Shown: positions 10,581 through 19,740 of the stretch, in pieces
Position numbering within the stretch: the first letter of the stretch is position 1
Layout: every line of letters starts with the position of its first letter
NCBI GenBank assembly: GCA_037176905.1
Contig: JBBBWG010010001.1
Span: 64,984-90,090, forward strand
Length of the DNA: 25,107 nt
Direction: 5' to 3'
From: Azolla pinnata
Taxonomy: Eukaryota; Streptophyta; Polypodiopsida; Salviniales; Salviniaceae
Program-made: the position numbers and the translations under genes
The notes under the pieces: model-generated
The model's database searches: none
What the model saw: the letters and a program-made list of their open reading frames with translations, nothing else
What the model was told of the DNA's origin: nothing

Positions 10581-11190
10581 TCGCGTGCCCGACGAGATCC
10601 GCCGAAACCAACGACGCTCCTGTCGACAGAGCTCTGATTCCTCCGACCCAATTGTTGTCTATAATCACTGTTGGGATTGGAAAAAGGGCGAATGATCTGC
10701 TCATTGTTGCGAGTTGCAGCAAACAAACCGAATAGATAGATCACGAGGCCTGCCCCGCCTTGGAATCTTCCTCGACTCGGATCATTGTCAAGAAAGCACT
10801 GTAAATTGCTGAACCGAACTAGATTTTCAACGTCTAGATAAACAAGCCGATATTAATGGCATGCCACCATGAACGCTGCGCGTCTCGGTTTTCCACAGTA
10901 AGAGATACCTGCCTAAGTCATCTCCCTCGCCGCATACTAAGAAGTCGTATTATGTTGTTGCCGAATCAACATCAAGAGAAGTTCTCTCACTCTTGACAAT
11001 GTGTGAGATCTTGTATAGTTCATCGATGCATCAGTTCGATCGACTACTTGAGTCAAAGATATGCCAAATTGCCACCAAGAGCTGCATCGGAGCCCATCAA
11101 AAACTTTCCAGCTCCAGTCGAGCATGCGACCACATGCAGGAATAAAAAACAGACGGCACCGAGAGTACATCAAGCAACAGATACCGGAGG
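10581..11190. other. Divergent promoter region between the bZIP and beta-propeller genes
   Basis: This is unique sequence without a credible gene. It should contain the upstream regulatory DNA of the minus-strand bZIP gene and perhaps distal elements of the plus-strand gene. I see no clear CACGTG or other strong named element in it. Confidence 0.4.
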
Positions 11191-11512
11191 AGATTCCGAG
11201 AGTCCGATACCAGATTACCTCGATAGATACCGGGGAGAACATCGGAGTGCAGAGAACAGAAGAGATTCCGAGAGTGCCGGTACCAGATGCTTCACTGGAT
11301 ATCGGGGAGAACATCAAGCGACGGATGTCGGAAGAGATTCCGATTCCAGATACCCCGCAAGATACCGGGGAGAACGGATCGGACTGTTGCAGATAGATAA
11401 CAGAAGAGATTCTCGAGAGTTGCGATATCGGGGAGAACCTGAAGATTCCAGAAGAGATTCCAGAAGAGATTCCGAGAGCTCCGATACCAGAAGAGATTCC
11501 AGAAGAGATTCC
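11191..11512. repeat. Minisatellite: 72-bp period with nested 12-bp repeat
   Basis: AGATTC recurs at 11191, 11263, 11335 and 11407, exactly 72 bp apart, then at 11443, 11455, 11467, 11494 and 11506 (steps of 36, 12, 12, 27, 12). A second landmark, GGGGAGAAC, recurs at 11232, 11304, 11367 and 11430 (72, 63, 63). The right end is a run of the 12-mer AGAAGAGATTCC. All landmark spacings are multiples of 3, so frames stay open on both strands: 177 codons from 11003 on plus (RRDS repeats) and 221 codons from 11602 on minus (GISSGI repeats). I recognise neither as a protein family. The array ends about 185 bp before the next start codon. Confidence 0.85.
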
Positions 11513-11620
11513 AGATTGGATGGAATAGTCTTGTGAAGATTGATTTGAGTACATGTGTCGATCAGGAATTGCAGTTTCTTGGCTCAAAGACCTCTTCTCC
11601 ATCTCTGCTCGAGCTCTCCA

Positions 11621-11677
11621 ATGGCGGCTCCTCTTCTACCTGCTTCTCTTTCCGAGCACCTAAGCAGACTCGGGTAA
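11621..11677 (+). other. Possible 18-codon uORF before the beta-propeller gene
   Basis: An ATG opens MAAPLLPASLSEHLSRLG and stops 21 nt before the ATG at 11699. The end also contains GTAAG (donor-like, 11674), but no acceptor that keeps the downstream frame was found; joining to the CAG at 11836 would stop at once. Whether it is transcribed is unknown. Confidence 0.3.
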
Positions 11678-11698
11678 GCCCTCTCCCTCTCCCTTGCC

Positions 11699-13246
11699 AT
11701 GGTGATCTTGCACAGCCTCTCTTGCTGCTTTCTACGACAACCCACCTCGAATTCCCCACGCTTTCCCCCCCATGCCTTCGCTGCTGCTGGCTTCCATGGA
11801 TCCCCCGCCGCTTTCGGTCTCTGGCAATGCTCCCAGATGATGATGTTCACCGCGAAGAAGAGGCAGCGGGTCACGCCTCTCCTTTCCCTTGACTCCAACC
11901 AGCATCAATCCGATGAGAAGAAGAAGAAGGGGGATGCGGAGGAGGAGGAGGAGGGAGGGCAAGATGGAATCTTGCGTCAAGATGATGTCAGGGCGGCACA
12001 ATCTGAGGCCTTGGGAGACGTTAGTTCTGCGAAACCCGCCGCGAAAGATGCAGGTGATGCGGGCGCAGAAGCTTGTGGACCAGATGCAATCATAGATCTG
12101 GATGTGGGTGATGTGGAGATGGAGATGGAGATGGAGATGGAAGGTTGCGTTCTCGGGCCAAGTCCTGAACCCGAAGCGTGGGACAGTGGAAACATCGGAC
12201 CTCCCGTTGTGAGACGATATCTGAGCGACAACGAAGAGAGATGGCTAATGTGGTATAGTGCATCCGGAGGCGACCTGAAGAACGAGGTTATGGGCCTAGC
12301 CATCTCCTCAAATGGAGTACATTGGAAGCGAGGTAGCGATCCGGCTGAGGCCACTGGACCTAGCAGCGATGAGGTCGGGAAAGTTCTCGACTGTAGCGAC
12401 AACTGGTGGGCATTCGATACCGAAATCACGCGCCCTTCGGATGTTCTTGTGCTCTCGAGCTCGAAAGGGAGAGCCGCCGCAGGTGTGTATTGGATGTATT
12501 ACACTGGTGGAAGCTCCGAGAAGATCGAGATTCCGAAGCCTAACAATCTCCCCCCGAATCAAATCGAATTCGTGTACACCGACGAGAGTGTCGTCGTGGG
12601 TAGGACCCGGCCTGGGCTCTCCATGAGCCACGATGGCCGTGCTTGGGCAAGGATCGAAGGTGAACACCATAGCGGCTCCCTCTTTGATGTCGGAGAAGAG
12701 AAGTGGGACTCTTTATTTGTCGCTGCCCCTCATGTGGTTTACGCTGGCCCCGATGATCTGAGGATGTATTACCATTCGTTCGATGTCAAGGTGGGTTGCT
12801 TCTGTGTCGGGTTTGCAAGATCGAGAGATGGTATGAAATGGGTCAAGTATGGCAAGCTCCTCGGCAGAGGGCTTCCAGGGACTTTCGATGAGCTCGGTGT
12901 GAAATGCCCGCAGGTAGTACCACATCCTGGCGGTAATGGATACCTTATGATCTATGAAGGTGTCGCGATCGATGGAAGCATTAGCTTTGGCCTAGCTCAA
13001 TCCGAAGATGGGTTGTCGAAATGGGAAAGATGCTCTGATACACCAGTCTTCAGTGTGTCGAGTAAAGAGAATGCATGGGATAGTGGTGCTATACATTACC
13101 CGTGTCTGGTGCATATGGACGGCGATGAATGGCGGCTCTATTACCAGGGTGTTGACAGATCTGGAAGGTCAGGTGTTGGGATGGCTGAATGTAGTGACGG
13201 TGAATTACGGACGTTTCGAAGATGCCATATCGGATTGCATCTCTAA
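11699..13246 (+). CDS. Five-bladed beta-propeller, glycosyl-hydrolase-like protein (arabinanase/levansucrase/invertase fold)
   Basis: An intronless 515-residue protein. From residue 158 on it has a five-fold pattern of W-D/F-D motifs followed by an aromatic strand: WDSGNIGPPVV with RWLMWYSA (161-188), GVYWMYYTG (262-270), WDSLFVAAPHV with LRMYYHS (336-360), FDELGVKCPQV with YLMIYEG (396-421) and WDSGAIHYPCL with WRLYYQG (460-484). This matches the five-bladed clan of GH32/43/62/68/130-type enzymes and plant proteins annotated arabinanase/levansucrase/invertase. Substrate and catalytic acids cannot be assigned by eye. Residues 1-60 are rich in Ser, Ala and basic residues and could be a plastid transit peptide. 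Residues 66-150 are acidic low complexity, including an EMEMEMEM run from a GAGATG repeat. An alternative start is the ATG triplet at 11837 (residue 47). Confidence 0.85.
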   Translation: MVILHSLSCCFLRQPTSNSPRFPPHAFAAAGFHGSPAAFGLWQCSQMMMFTAKKRQRVTPLLSLDSNQHQSDEKKKKGDAEEEEEGGQDGILRQDDVRAAQSEALGDVSSAKPAAKDAGDAGAEACGPDAIIDLDVGDVEMEMEMEMEGCVLGPSPEPEAWDSGNIGPPVVRRYLSDNEERWLMWYSASGGDLKNEVMGLAISSNGVHWKRGSDPAEATGPSSDEVGKVLDCSDNWWAFDTEITRPSDVLVLSSSKGRAAAGVYWMYYTGGSSEKIEIPKPNNLPPNQIEFVYTDESVVVGRTRPGLSMSHDGRAWARIEGEHHSGSLFDVGEEKWDSLFVAAPHVVYAGPDDLRMYYHSFDVKVGCFCVGFARSRDGMKWVKYGKLLGRGLPGTFDELGVKCPQVVPHPGGNGYLMIYEGVAIDGSISFGLAQSEDGLSKWERCSDTPVFSVSSKENAWDSGAIHYPCLVHMDGDEWRLYYQGVDRSGRSGVGMAECSDGELRTFRRCHIGLHL

Positions 13247-14486
13247 GTATGCGTAAAACATTTGCATCATCGAGGTATAGTAAATGGCTTCCATATGCAA
13301 TTCCTTGTGAAATGAGATGGAAGGTAGTTCATCAACCGACGTTTCTCATAATCATATTACAGGCGACGGGATGTGAGCAGTCGAGGTTTTGCACATATAT
13401 TTGTTGTGTTCTATGATCCCTCATAAAATGTAGTTGACAGAGAAAGTCCTAATGATTAAGTAGTTTCTCTCTAAGCTTTCGCTTTAAAGCTGTAGTGATG
13501 AGGGGTTCTCTCTAAAGGATCGTCGTTGCAAACAGGGCAGCAGCATATTTGAATGTACTTCTTGTTCAACCTTCAACTTAGAGACCTGGCAGGAAGGTTG
13601 TGCAAACCTGGCTTGCTTGCTGGTCTCAAGGATTGCTGATGTAAAAGCTTGCTTTTCGAAGCGACCATACCGCAATCATCTGGCCTGAGCGGCTATGAAA
13701 ACTCACAATGGACTTGATGATAGTTATGTGAAGAGATTAGATTTTGTGTTTGAAGTCCATTGAGCATGAATGGCAGGCAATATTTTGTTGTTAGTTTTGA
13801 ATGCGCATGTGTCTAACCACATACGAATCGCTCGAAATTCAGCTAGTGCAGTGCTAGCAAAACGTTTTACGAGCTCGGAAGAAATACTGAAAACCAGCTA
13901 TGGATATGGATGTGCAAGTTAGCAATCGCAAATAGGATAAGTGAATGTGGATGATGGTCTAGCCACGTGAAGACCGGCGTCGGTGTCTGGCATGTCTCGA
14001 GCTAGATGGTGATGGGGTAATTTCTGCTCAGTTGTTAAGTTATATTGTCGAGTCCAACCTTTCTTCACTTGTATCAAAGACGGAGATTTGTTTTGTAACT
14101 GGAAATGCCAGATAACGACGGATCAGAGTGTTGTGGTAGCAACTGCTGTGAATGAGGATATCATGATTCTGAATGGTGTAAATGCGTCAGCCCTGATTGT
14201 TGAAGTCGAGAAGAGGGGAACGGGCTAAGCTGGATCGATCGATCGATCGGGGAAGACAATCGTGAAAACTGCGCATGTGAAAGCAAAGAGATCCTCTGAG
14301 GATCGGTATCTCTGCTATACAATCTTCGTAATCTTGTCTTGAAGCTTGTTGAATCAGCCCATATAATATTTTCCTGTCCAATGTTTGTGACTTGTCACAA
14401 CTCGGACAAGTTTAAAATCCTTGGCGGATGTACGATGAGAGCGAGAATCAAAATGGATCGACATGGTAAAGGGCGACAAAGTCGAG

Positions 14487-14596
14487 GAGCCAAGTGGTAG
14501 AGCCTCCTTTGCAAGTAAGCGCAACTCGTGCTTTTCGCATATTATAGCAGGGCTAGAGGCGAATATGATATAGTTGCCAACAGGGGGTTTGAAGCC
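14487..14596 (+). other. tRNA-like (Pol III box A/box B) fragment, possible SINE relic
   Basis: GAGCCAAGTGGTAGAGC at 14487 resembles a tRNA D-arm/box A, and GGTTTGAAGCC at 14586-14596 resembles a box B (consensus GGTTCGANTCC). They are about 95 nt apart, too far for a plain tRNA, and no cloverleaf closes. No target duplication or tail is obvious. It could be chance. Confidence 0.25.
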
Positions 14597-14912
14597 ACAT
14601 GGTTTGCCTGCTCTTTTCCTTTGCCAGATTGTTCAAAATATAGAGGAAAGCCGTCTCATCTGCGCTCAACATTCGTCGCTTGCAAAAATAGTCGCAAGCT
14701 CTCGGCGGGATTCAGCTAATGTGTTGTTTGCTCGATCACGAACAGATTCGAAATAACTGAAACTTGATCAATCTCTGAAAGTGATGGGGGAATCGCATAG
14801 CTGCTGCTGATGGAAGGAAGGGGCGGTTTTTTCTCGCAGAAGAATGCAATGTCTGTTTGGCCATAATCGCGTCCATGATCAGATCAATGGCATATCAAGC
14901 TCCACAATGTGC

Positions 14913-14951
14913 AGGAAGGAAAGGAAAGGAAAGGAAAGGAAAGGAAAGGAA
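14913..14951. repeat. (GGAAA)n microsatellite
   Basis: Seven to eight GGAAA units lie in intergenic DNA. The plus strand is all purine here. Confidence 0.92.
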
Positions 14952-15543
14952 GTAGAGTCCCTGATTAGGCCAAAACCGATGCTGTCCTCGTCGTTTTTCT
15001 CTTTGTTTCTCGTCTTTTGAAAGAAAAGATCGGAAGAGGACGGTGGCTTATTCCGATTTCCTGCAGGAAAATAAAAGGGCCGCGAACGGACGCCAGAAAG
15101 AATGGCTTGTCTATTGCTGGCGTCGACGCCGATGTTGCTGGTCTTTCTCTCGCTTGGATTCGACGTCGTCATCGTTCGCCGTTGTAAAGAGGTTTTTGGG
15201 CCACGTGATCGCGATCGATTGGCCAAGTGATCGATTCCGAGCTAACGCCAGTTGGGTCTGGGAAGGAATTCGGAACGAGAAAGAGGTTAGTCTTTTATTT
15301 TGTTTTATTTTTTTCTTACACAGATACATGCACAATATGGGAGAGTGAGAAACAAAACAAGAGAGGCCCCAAAAGTAGGGCAAGATGCTCACCAGGTTAA
15401 AAGTGATTCATATCAAAAGAAAGGCAGGCCAAAATTAAAAGAAAGAAACAGAAGGGAAAAAGAAAGAAAGAAGCAGGAAAGGAAGGAAGGAGAGGCCATC
15501 ACTGTTTGCAGGAGCACAAACAATGTGCCCTTTTGCAATAAAA

Positions 15544-15602
15544 ATCTCCTTCTTCTTTCTTCTCTTTTCTTCTTCTTCTTTTGTTTTTTTCCCTTTTTTT
15601 GT
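15544..15602. repeat. TTC-rich polypyrimidine tract
   Basis: Almost 60 bases of T and C with TTC units, preceded by a purine-rich stretch (15415-15495), so both arms of a polypurine/polypyrimidine mirror-type composition are close together. No gene is implied. Confidence 0.85.
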
Positions 15603-15631
15603 TTGAAATAACTTGAATGACACTTTGGAAA

Positions 15632-15650
15632 GGTGTGTGTGTGTGTGTGG
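15632..15650. repeat. (GT)n microsatellite
   Basis: About nine GT units in intergenic DNA. Confidence 0.9.
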
Positions 15651-16126
15651 GGTTTGGTTGGAGATGGAGGATGGTTCACCGACACCGAGATTTAGTAGGT
15701 TATGCTAATAAATTTGTTTCTTTTCATCGCTAATGAAATGGATCAAAGTTTAGAGCACGAAAAGAATAGATATGTTTAGATAGAATACATTTAGAAGGAG
15801 GGAGGGAGGAGCAACAGAAGGGACAAAGAAGAGAAAAGCTGTCTGTGAAGGCGATGTTTTACCGACGCATGCATACATTAGATGCATCGATCGATCGATC
15901 GATAGAGAGAGAGATGCATTAGAAACACAAGTTGCGCTCGCTCGTCGATCCCATCCCATCCAAATCGTGATACCGTCGATTTTGTTTTGTTTCTGTTTCT
16001 GTCTGTACTTTGGGTTTCGGTGGGTAGAAGAGTCGGGAGGTGCATTTCCCCTTGTATTCGCTTCTTCCTCCGCCATTCGCTTAAGAAACCTCTGTCTTTG
16101 TCTGGCTTTTATGGGCGTAAGCTTAG

Positions 16127-16339
16127 GAACCAATTTATATCAGGCTAATTTGAACGGTTTTAAGGGTAAGATAACCGGTTTTCTCACTTATATCCTACCC
16201 TTAAACCATGCACTGGTTTCCCATTAATTCTACCCTTAAACCATGCACTAGTTTCCGATTAATCCTACCCTTAAACCATGCACCAGTTTCCCATTAATCC
16301 TACCCTTAAACCATTCAAAATAGCCTTATAAATTGGTTC
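16127..16339. mobile_element. MITE/foldback-like element with about 40-bp terminal inverted repeats and 35-bp internal repeats
   Basis: The left end (GAACCAATTTATA..., 16127-16168) matches the reverse complement of the right end (16301-16339) at about 37 of 39 aligned positions with two small gaps. The element is 213 bp and codes for nothing. Its interior carries a 35-bp tandem repeat beginning TACCCTTAAACCA at 16196, 16231, 16266 and 16301; the last copy is the inner part of the right terminal repeat, so the array grew from the arm itself. No clear target-site duplication is visible, so the superfamily is open; long inverted ends would fit a Mutator-like or foldback element. Confidence 0.72.
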
Positions 16340-16362
16340 TCAAATGTATGCCCATAATACTG

Positions 16363-16365
<3 letters not shown>

Positions 16366-16395
<30 letters not shown>
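16366..16395. repeat. (CT)15 microsatellite
   Basis: Fifteen CT units begin 27 bp after the inverted-repeat element. Confidence 0.92.
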
Positions 16396-16398
<3 letters not shown>

Positions 16399-17430
16399 AG
16401 ATCTCAATGTTGTTGGCACTATTGTATATAGACACATGCATTGATCGATCGATTGCCCATGAGAGCGCCCATTCCGTTGACACAACACAGAACACATGTG
16501 ATTCAATCAAATGCGATTGACTCTCATGAGAGGAAGAAGAAGCTGGCCTGCCCTTTTCACACACACACACACATGTAGTAACAGGCGCGAAGGCGCAATT
16601 GCTACTATCTGTGTCGGTGCCCTTTTCACTATTCTTCTTCTTCTTCTTCTTCTTCTTCTTGTTTGTCTGACTTGTCATCGTTTCCGTTCAAGTTGGTATA
16701 CATACATATATACGCGTAGACGAGGCGACGATTATAGCTAAGCTCTCATTGTCACCTTTCCTTTCCTCCTCCTCCTCCTCCTCCTCCTCTTCTCCTCCTT
16801 TTTTCGGATCGGAAATCGCCATCTTGGTGGGGGTGGGCCTCCAAAACATTGGCCCAGGGATCCGTTGTCGAGTAGCTCCTTGAGGTCAGTTCGCATGGCG
16901 CATGAGCCCCCAGCAAAGCGACTATACGCCCACGAAGACGACGACGATGGCCACGACGAAGAGGGAAGAAGCATCTGTTTTGCTGCTTGTGCTTTAAAAC
17001 GAAGATGCGCAACTGGGCATGTTGTTGCCATACGTAGCATACTGTACGCGTTTTGATCGCATCGTTGCTGGTTAAATAAGTAGGGGTTAAGCACGTTGGA
17101 ATACGTTAAATAATTATGCAAAGCTTGCAGTGCAATTAATTAAGCCTGCAAAACTCCCTAGCATTACTCGCCGGTGCCCTCTCTCGGTGCACATCCATTT
17201 ATACAATCCAAATCGGTTGCTGACTGTCGTCACATGCTGTCTATCTTCCGTTTCTTGGCATCAGCAAGCTTACAAGATCTTAAAATGATAGAGAACGTTC
17301 AAGTCAATCAGATGGGCAACATTCACTTTCCGAGTCGATAAATATAACAACAGCCCCAGCCGAAAACGGTTTTCGGAAATGTACATAAGTCTGATTGCAA
17401 AAACAGTCCAATACGTGTAGATATACGTCA

Positions 17431-17453
17431 GGGGCGGGGGAGGGGGGGGGGGG
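17431..17453 (+). other. G-run, potential G-quadruplex
   Basis: The plus strand reads G4-C-G5-A-G12, enough guanine for at least one intramolecular quadruplex. It lies in non-coding DNA far from any start codon. Confidence 0.7.
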
Positions 17454-17552
17454 TATTCGACGATGTATTCGGCTTGCGGAAATACGAACCGTCTGAACAG
17501 CAGAGCGCCTAAAGGGCATGATGCGATGCGATCTGACGGGCTTGCGACCGAC

Positions 17553-17582
17553 CGATCGATCGATCGATCGATCGATCGATCA
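17553..17582. repeat. (GATC)n palindromic microsatellite
   Basis: About seven GATC units. Each unit is its own reverse complement, so the run can extrude as a hairpin. Shorter GATC runs recur at 14233, 15888, 16440 and 19596. Confidence 0.92.
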
Positions 17583-18120
17583 CGTCGGTTCTTTCTCGAA
17601 ATGTGAAGGGAAAGCAATAACAGGCAAAGGGCAATCCATGCATCCATATACAACAGTGGCTGGCTCGCTGGTGCGCGTCCTCGGCTCGCTGTTTTCCTAA
17701 GGCACCGACCGACAGACGGACGGACGGACACAGACAAGACAGACAGACAGACAGAGCAGAAAAGGCTCCGCAAAGAGAAAGAGAAGGAGTAAGAGAAAGA
17801 GCAGCAATGCATGTATATGTACCCACAGCGGCGGCAGACACACGTATGCATCGGTAAAAAAAAAAATAATAATAAAAATAAAGAAACCGGAGAAGCAATG
17901 CGACGCAAATTGCTGTGCAGCAATGCAACTGCCGATTTGCGATCCCGGGTTGTGTGGCGTTTCTGGAGCCGCGAGAGCTGGAATCGAGGCCAGAAGAAGC
18001 GAGAGAAGCCAGAAGACAGATGGAACAACCGGCAACAGTGGCAGCAATGGCAGCAGCAAGCCAGAAAGACGTTCAAAACTCCTCGACAGCGAAATCAGTG
18101 GCAATACTGATCCGATCGTT

Positions 18121-18763
18121 TCATCCTCACCACCATCATCACCATCACTAGCATCACCATCATCACCATCATCACCATCACCAGCATCACCATCATCGCC
18201 ATCACCAGCATCACCGTCATCACCATCGCCACCACCGGTGTCACCATCATCCATCATCACCACCACCATCGGCGCATCACCACCATCATCACCATCATCA
18301 TCATCATCATCATCATCACCATCGCCATCATCATCATCACCACCACCATCACCATCACCACCACCACCATCATCATCACCATCATCACCATCACCACCAT
18401 CAGCATCACCATGATCACCACCATGATCATCACCATGATCACCATCACCATCACCATCACCATAATCACCATAGTCACCAGCACCACCACCATGATCACC
18501 ACCACCATCACCATCACCATAATCACCACCATCACCATCACCACCACCATCACCATCACCACCACCATCACCACCATCACCATGACCGTCTCATCACCAT
18601 CACCACCATCATCATCACCACCACCATCACCACCATCACCATGACCACCATGACCATGACCATGACCATCACCACCACCGTCATCACCATCACCGCCACC
18701 ATCACCATCATCAGCATCAGCACCATCGCCATTATCACCTTCGCCACCCATCACCATCATTAC
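18121..18763. repeat. Second long (CAC/CAT)n tract
   Basis: About 640 bp are almost only CAC, CAT, ACC and ATC triplets on the plus strand, with a middle part (18410-18500) in CATGATCACC variants. It is the same composition and length as the tract before the bZIP gene but on the opposite strand, so the two form an 8-kb-spaced inverted pair. It ends about 920 bp before the CSLA start codon. Open frames here (poly-His, Ser/Pro, Thr/Ile) are products of the triplet period. Confidence 0.93.
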
Positions 18764-18779
18764 CGTCAGCACATACAGA

Positions 18780-18868
18780 GTGGCACAGCCCGGCATCGAA
18801 CCGACGACCTTACCATCCCACCATCGTCACCATCTCCGCCTCACCATCATCCCCATGCCGACCATGCC
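18780..18868 (-). other. tRNA-like fragment (box B and acceptor-like ends)
   Basis: On the minus strand GGTTCGATGCC (18792-18802) is a good Pol III box B, followed by GGGCTGTGCCA. A GGCATGG about 80 nt upstream could pair with CTGTGCC as an acceptor stem (five Watson-Crick and two G-T pairs). The part between is partly GATGGT repeat and shows no clear anticodon arm. It directly adjoins the second long tract, which would be its downstream tail. It may be a degraded tRNA/SINE or chance. Confidence 0.25.
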
Positions 18869-18876
18869 ATCCACTC

Positions 18877-19258
18877 TCTTCTCTCTCTCTCTCTTCTTCT
18901 CTCTCTTCTCTCTGTGTTCTTTTTATGCCTCTTACGGAACAGAGAGACAGAGAGAGAGAGAGACAGAGAGAGAGCGCTCCTTCTCAGGTCTGATGAGGAC
19001 GATGGCGATGGCGATGGCGATGGCGATGGCGATGCTGCTGGCGATGAACGATGAATGATGAATGAGAGGAATGGTGCAATGATGCAATGATGAATGGTGA
19101 TGGTGCGCTGCTGCTGACTGATCCTCATCATCAAATCTTCCATCGCCATCGCCATTCATCATCCTCACCACCGCCATCGCTCTCTCTCTCTCTCTCTCTC
19201 GCTCTCTCTCCACAATGCCGCAGCAAGAAGCAGCAGCAAGCAAGCAGTAAGCAGCAGC

Positions 19259-19302
<44 letters not shown>

Positions 19303-19305
19303 GCT
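18877..19305. repeat. Compound microsatellite cluster upstream of CSLA
   Basis: In order: (CT)n from about 18880, (GA)n 18948-18974, (GATGGC)n 19002-19034, GAATGAT-type repeats 19045-19095, (CT)n 19180-19210 and (AAGC)n 19262-19298. This is the likely CSLA promoter region, but no TATA box stands out. Confidence 0.85.
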
Positions 19306-19315
19306 GCGGAAGTGA

Positions 19316-19378
19316 ATGAAATCAACGAATGAATCGCTCTCTCCTCCTCGCCAATCCTCCTCCTTCGTTCGCCTCGCT

Positions 19379-19412
<34 letters not shown>

Positions 19413-19420
19413 GGAAGTAG
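19316..19420 (+). other. Candidate CSLA uORF ending in poly-Gln
   Basis: An ATG opens 34 codons (MKSTNESLSPPRQSSSFVRL then about ten Gln) that stop 261 nt before the CSLA ATG. Whether the transcript begins upstream of it is unknown. Confidence 0.25.
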
Positions 19421-19511
19421 CAGCAGCAGCAGCAGAAGTGGTAGTGGTAGAAGAAGAAGAGAAGCAGCGAGCAATCATCATCATCATCATCATACGCAGC
19501 AGCAGCAGTAG
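19329..19511 (+). other. Candidate CSLA uORF with Ser, His and Gln runs
   Basis: Sixty codons in a second frame, overlapping the poly-Gln uORF, encode a Ser run, six His and four Gln from the CAG and CAT triplets. It ends 170 nt before the CSLA ATG. It is functional only if the leader starts upstream. Confidence 0.25.
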
Positions 19512-19580
19512 CATCATCATCATCAGCAGCAGTATCATCATCATCATCGTCATCATCATCAGCAGCAGCAGCAGCAGCAA
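19379..19580. repeat. (CAG)n and (CAT)n triplet tract, probable CSLA 5' leader
   Basis: Several blocks of CAG/AGC (19379-19410, 19418-19436, 19496-19511, 19559-19578) alternate with CAT/ATC blocks (19476-19495, 19512-19560). The same triplets continue into the start of the CSLA coding sequence. Confidence 0.9.
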
Positions 19581-19681
19581 GCCGCGCTTTGATCGAGATC
19601 GATCGATCGATCCCATTCCGTCCGTGAACCCTCCAAATCCGTCGCAAGAAGCAAGAGCAGGCGCCACAGAAGAAGGGAAAC

Positions 19682-19709
19682 ATGGGGCGCCTCATGGCGA
19701 CGTCTGCAT

Positions 19710-19740
<31 letters not shown>

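Larger units (their letters stand above)
13247..16126. other. Intergenic region, no gene recognised
   Basis: No open frame here exceeds about 130 codons or resembles a known family. The 3' UTR of the beta-propeller gene must lie at the left end; no clear AATAAA is seen. Two CACGTG G-box cores occur at 13964-13969 and 15202-15207, too far from any start codon to assign. Short GATC runs are at about 14233-14248 and 15888-15902. Confidence 0.5.
16340..18120. other. Intergenic region rich in simple repeats, no gene recognised
   Basis: Besides the separately listed repeats it holds (CA)n at about 16558-16573, (TTC)n at 16632-16660, (CTC)n at 16765-16799 and GACG/GACA runs at about 17706-17756. 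A frame at 17923-18414 opens with about 65 complex residues and then becomes a Ser/Pro repeat from the next tract. I do not recognise it and would not call it a gene. Confidence 0.5.

Noticed and set aside
10937-11602. Retroelement coding remnant
   Set aside because: The repetitive protein-like frames briefly suggested a variable retroelement segment, but no reverse transcriptase, integrase or protease motif and no terminal repeats are visible.
11674-11836. Intron joining the ATG at 11621 to the beta-propeller frame
   Set aside because: The donor-like GTAAG has no acceptor that restores the frame; the CAG at 11836 gives an immediate stop.
11732-12429. Minus-strand frames over the beta-propeller gene
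   Set aside because: Antisense shadows of a well-supported coding sequence.
16196-16320. Telomere-like repeat
   Set aside because: ACCCTTAAACC resembles the plant CCCTAAA unit but is not it, and the period is 35 bp inside an inverted-repeat element.
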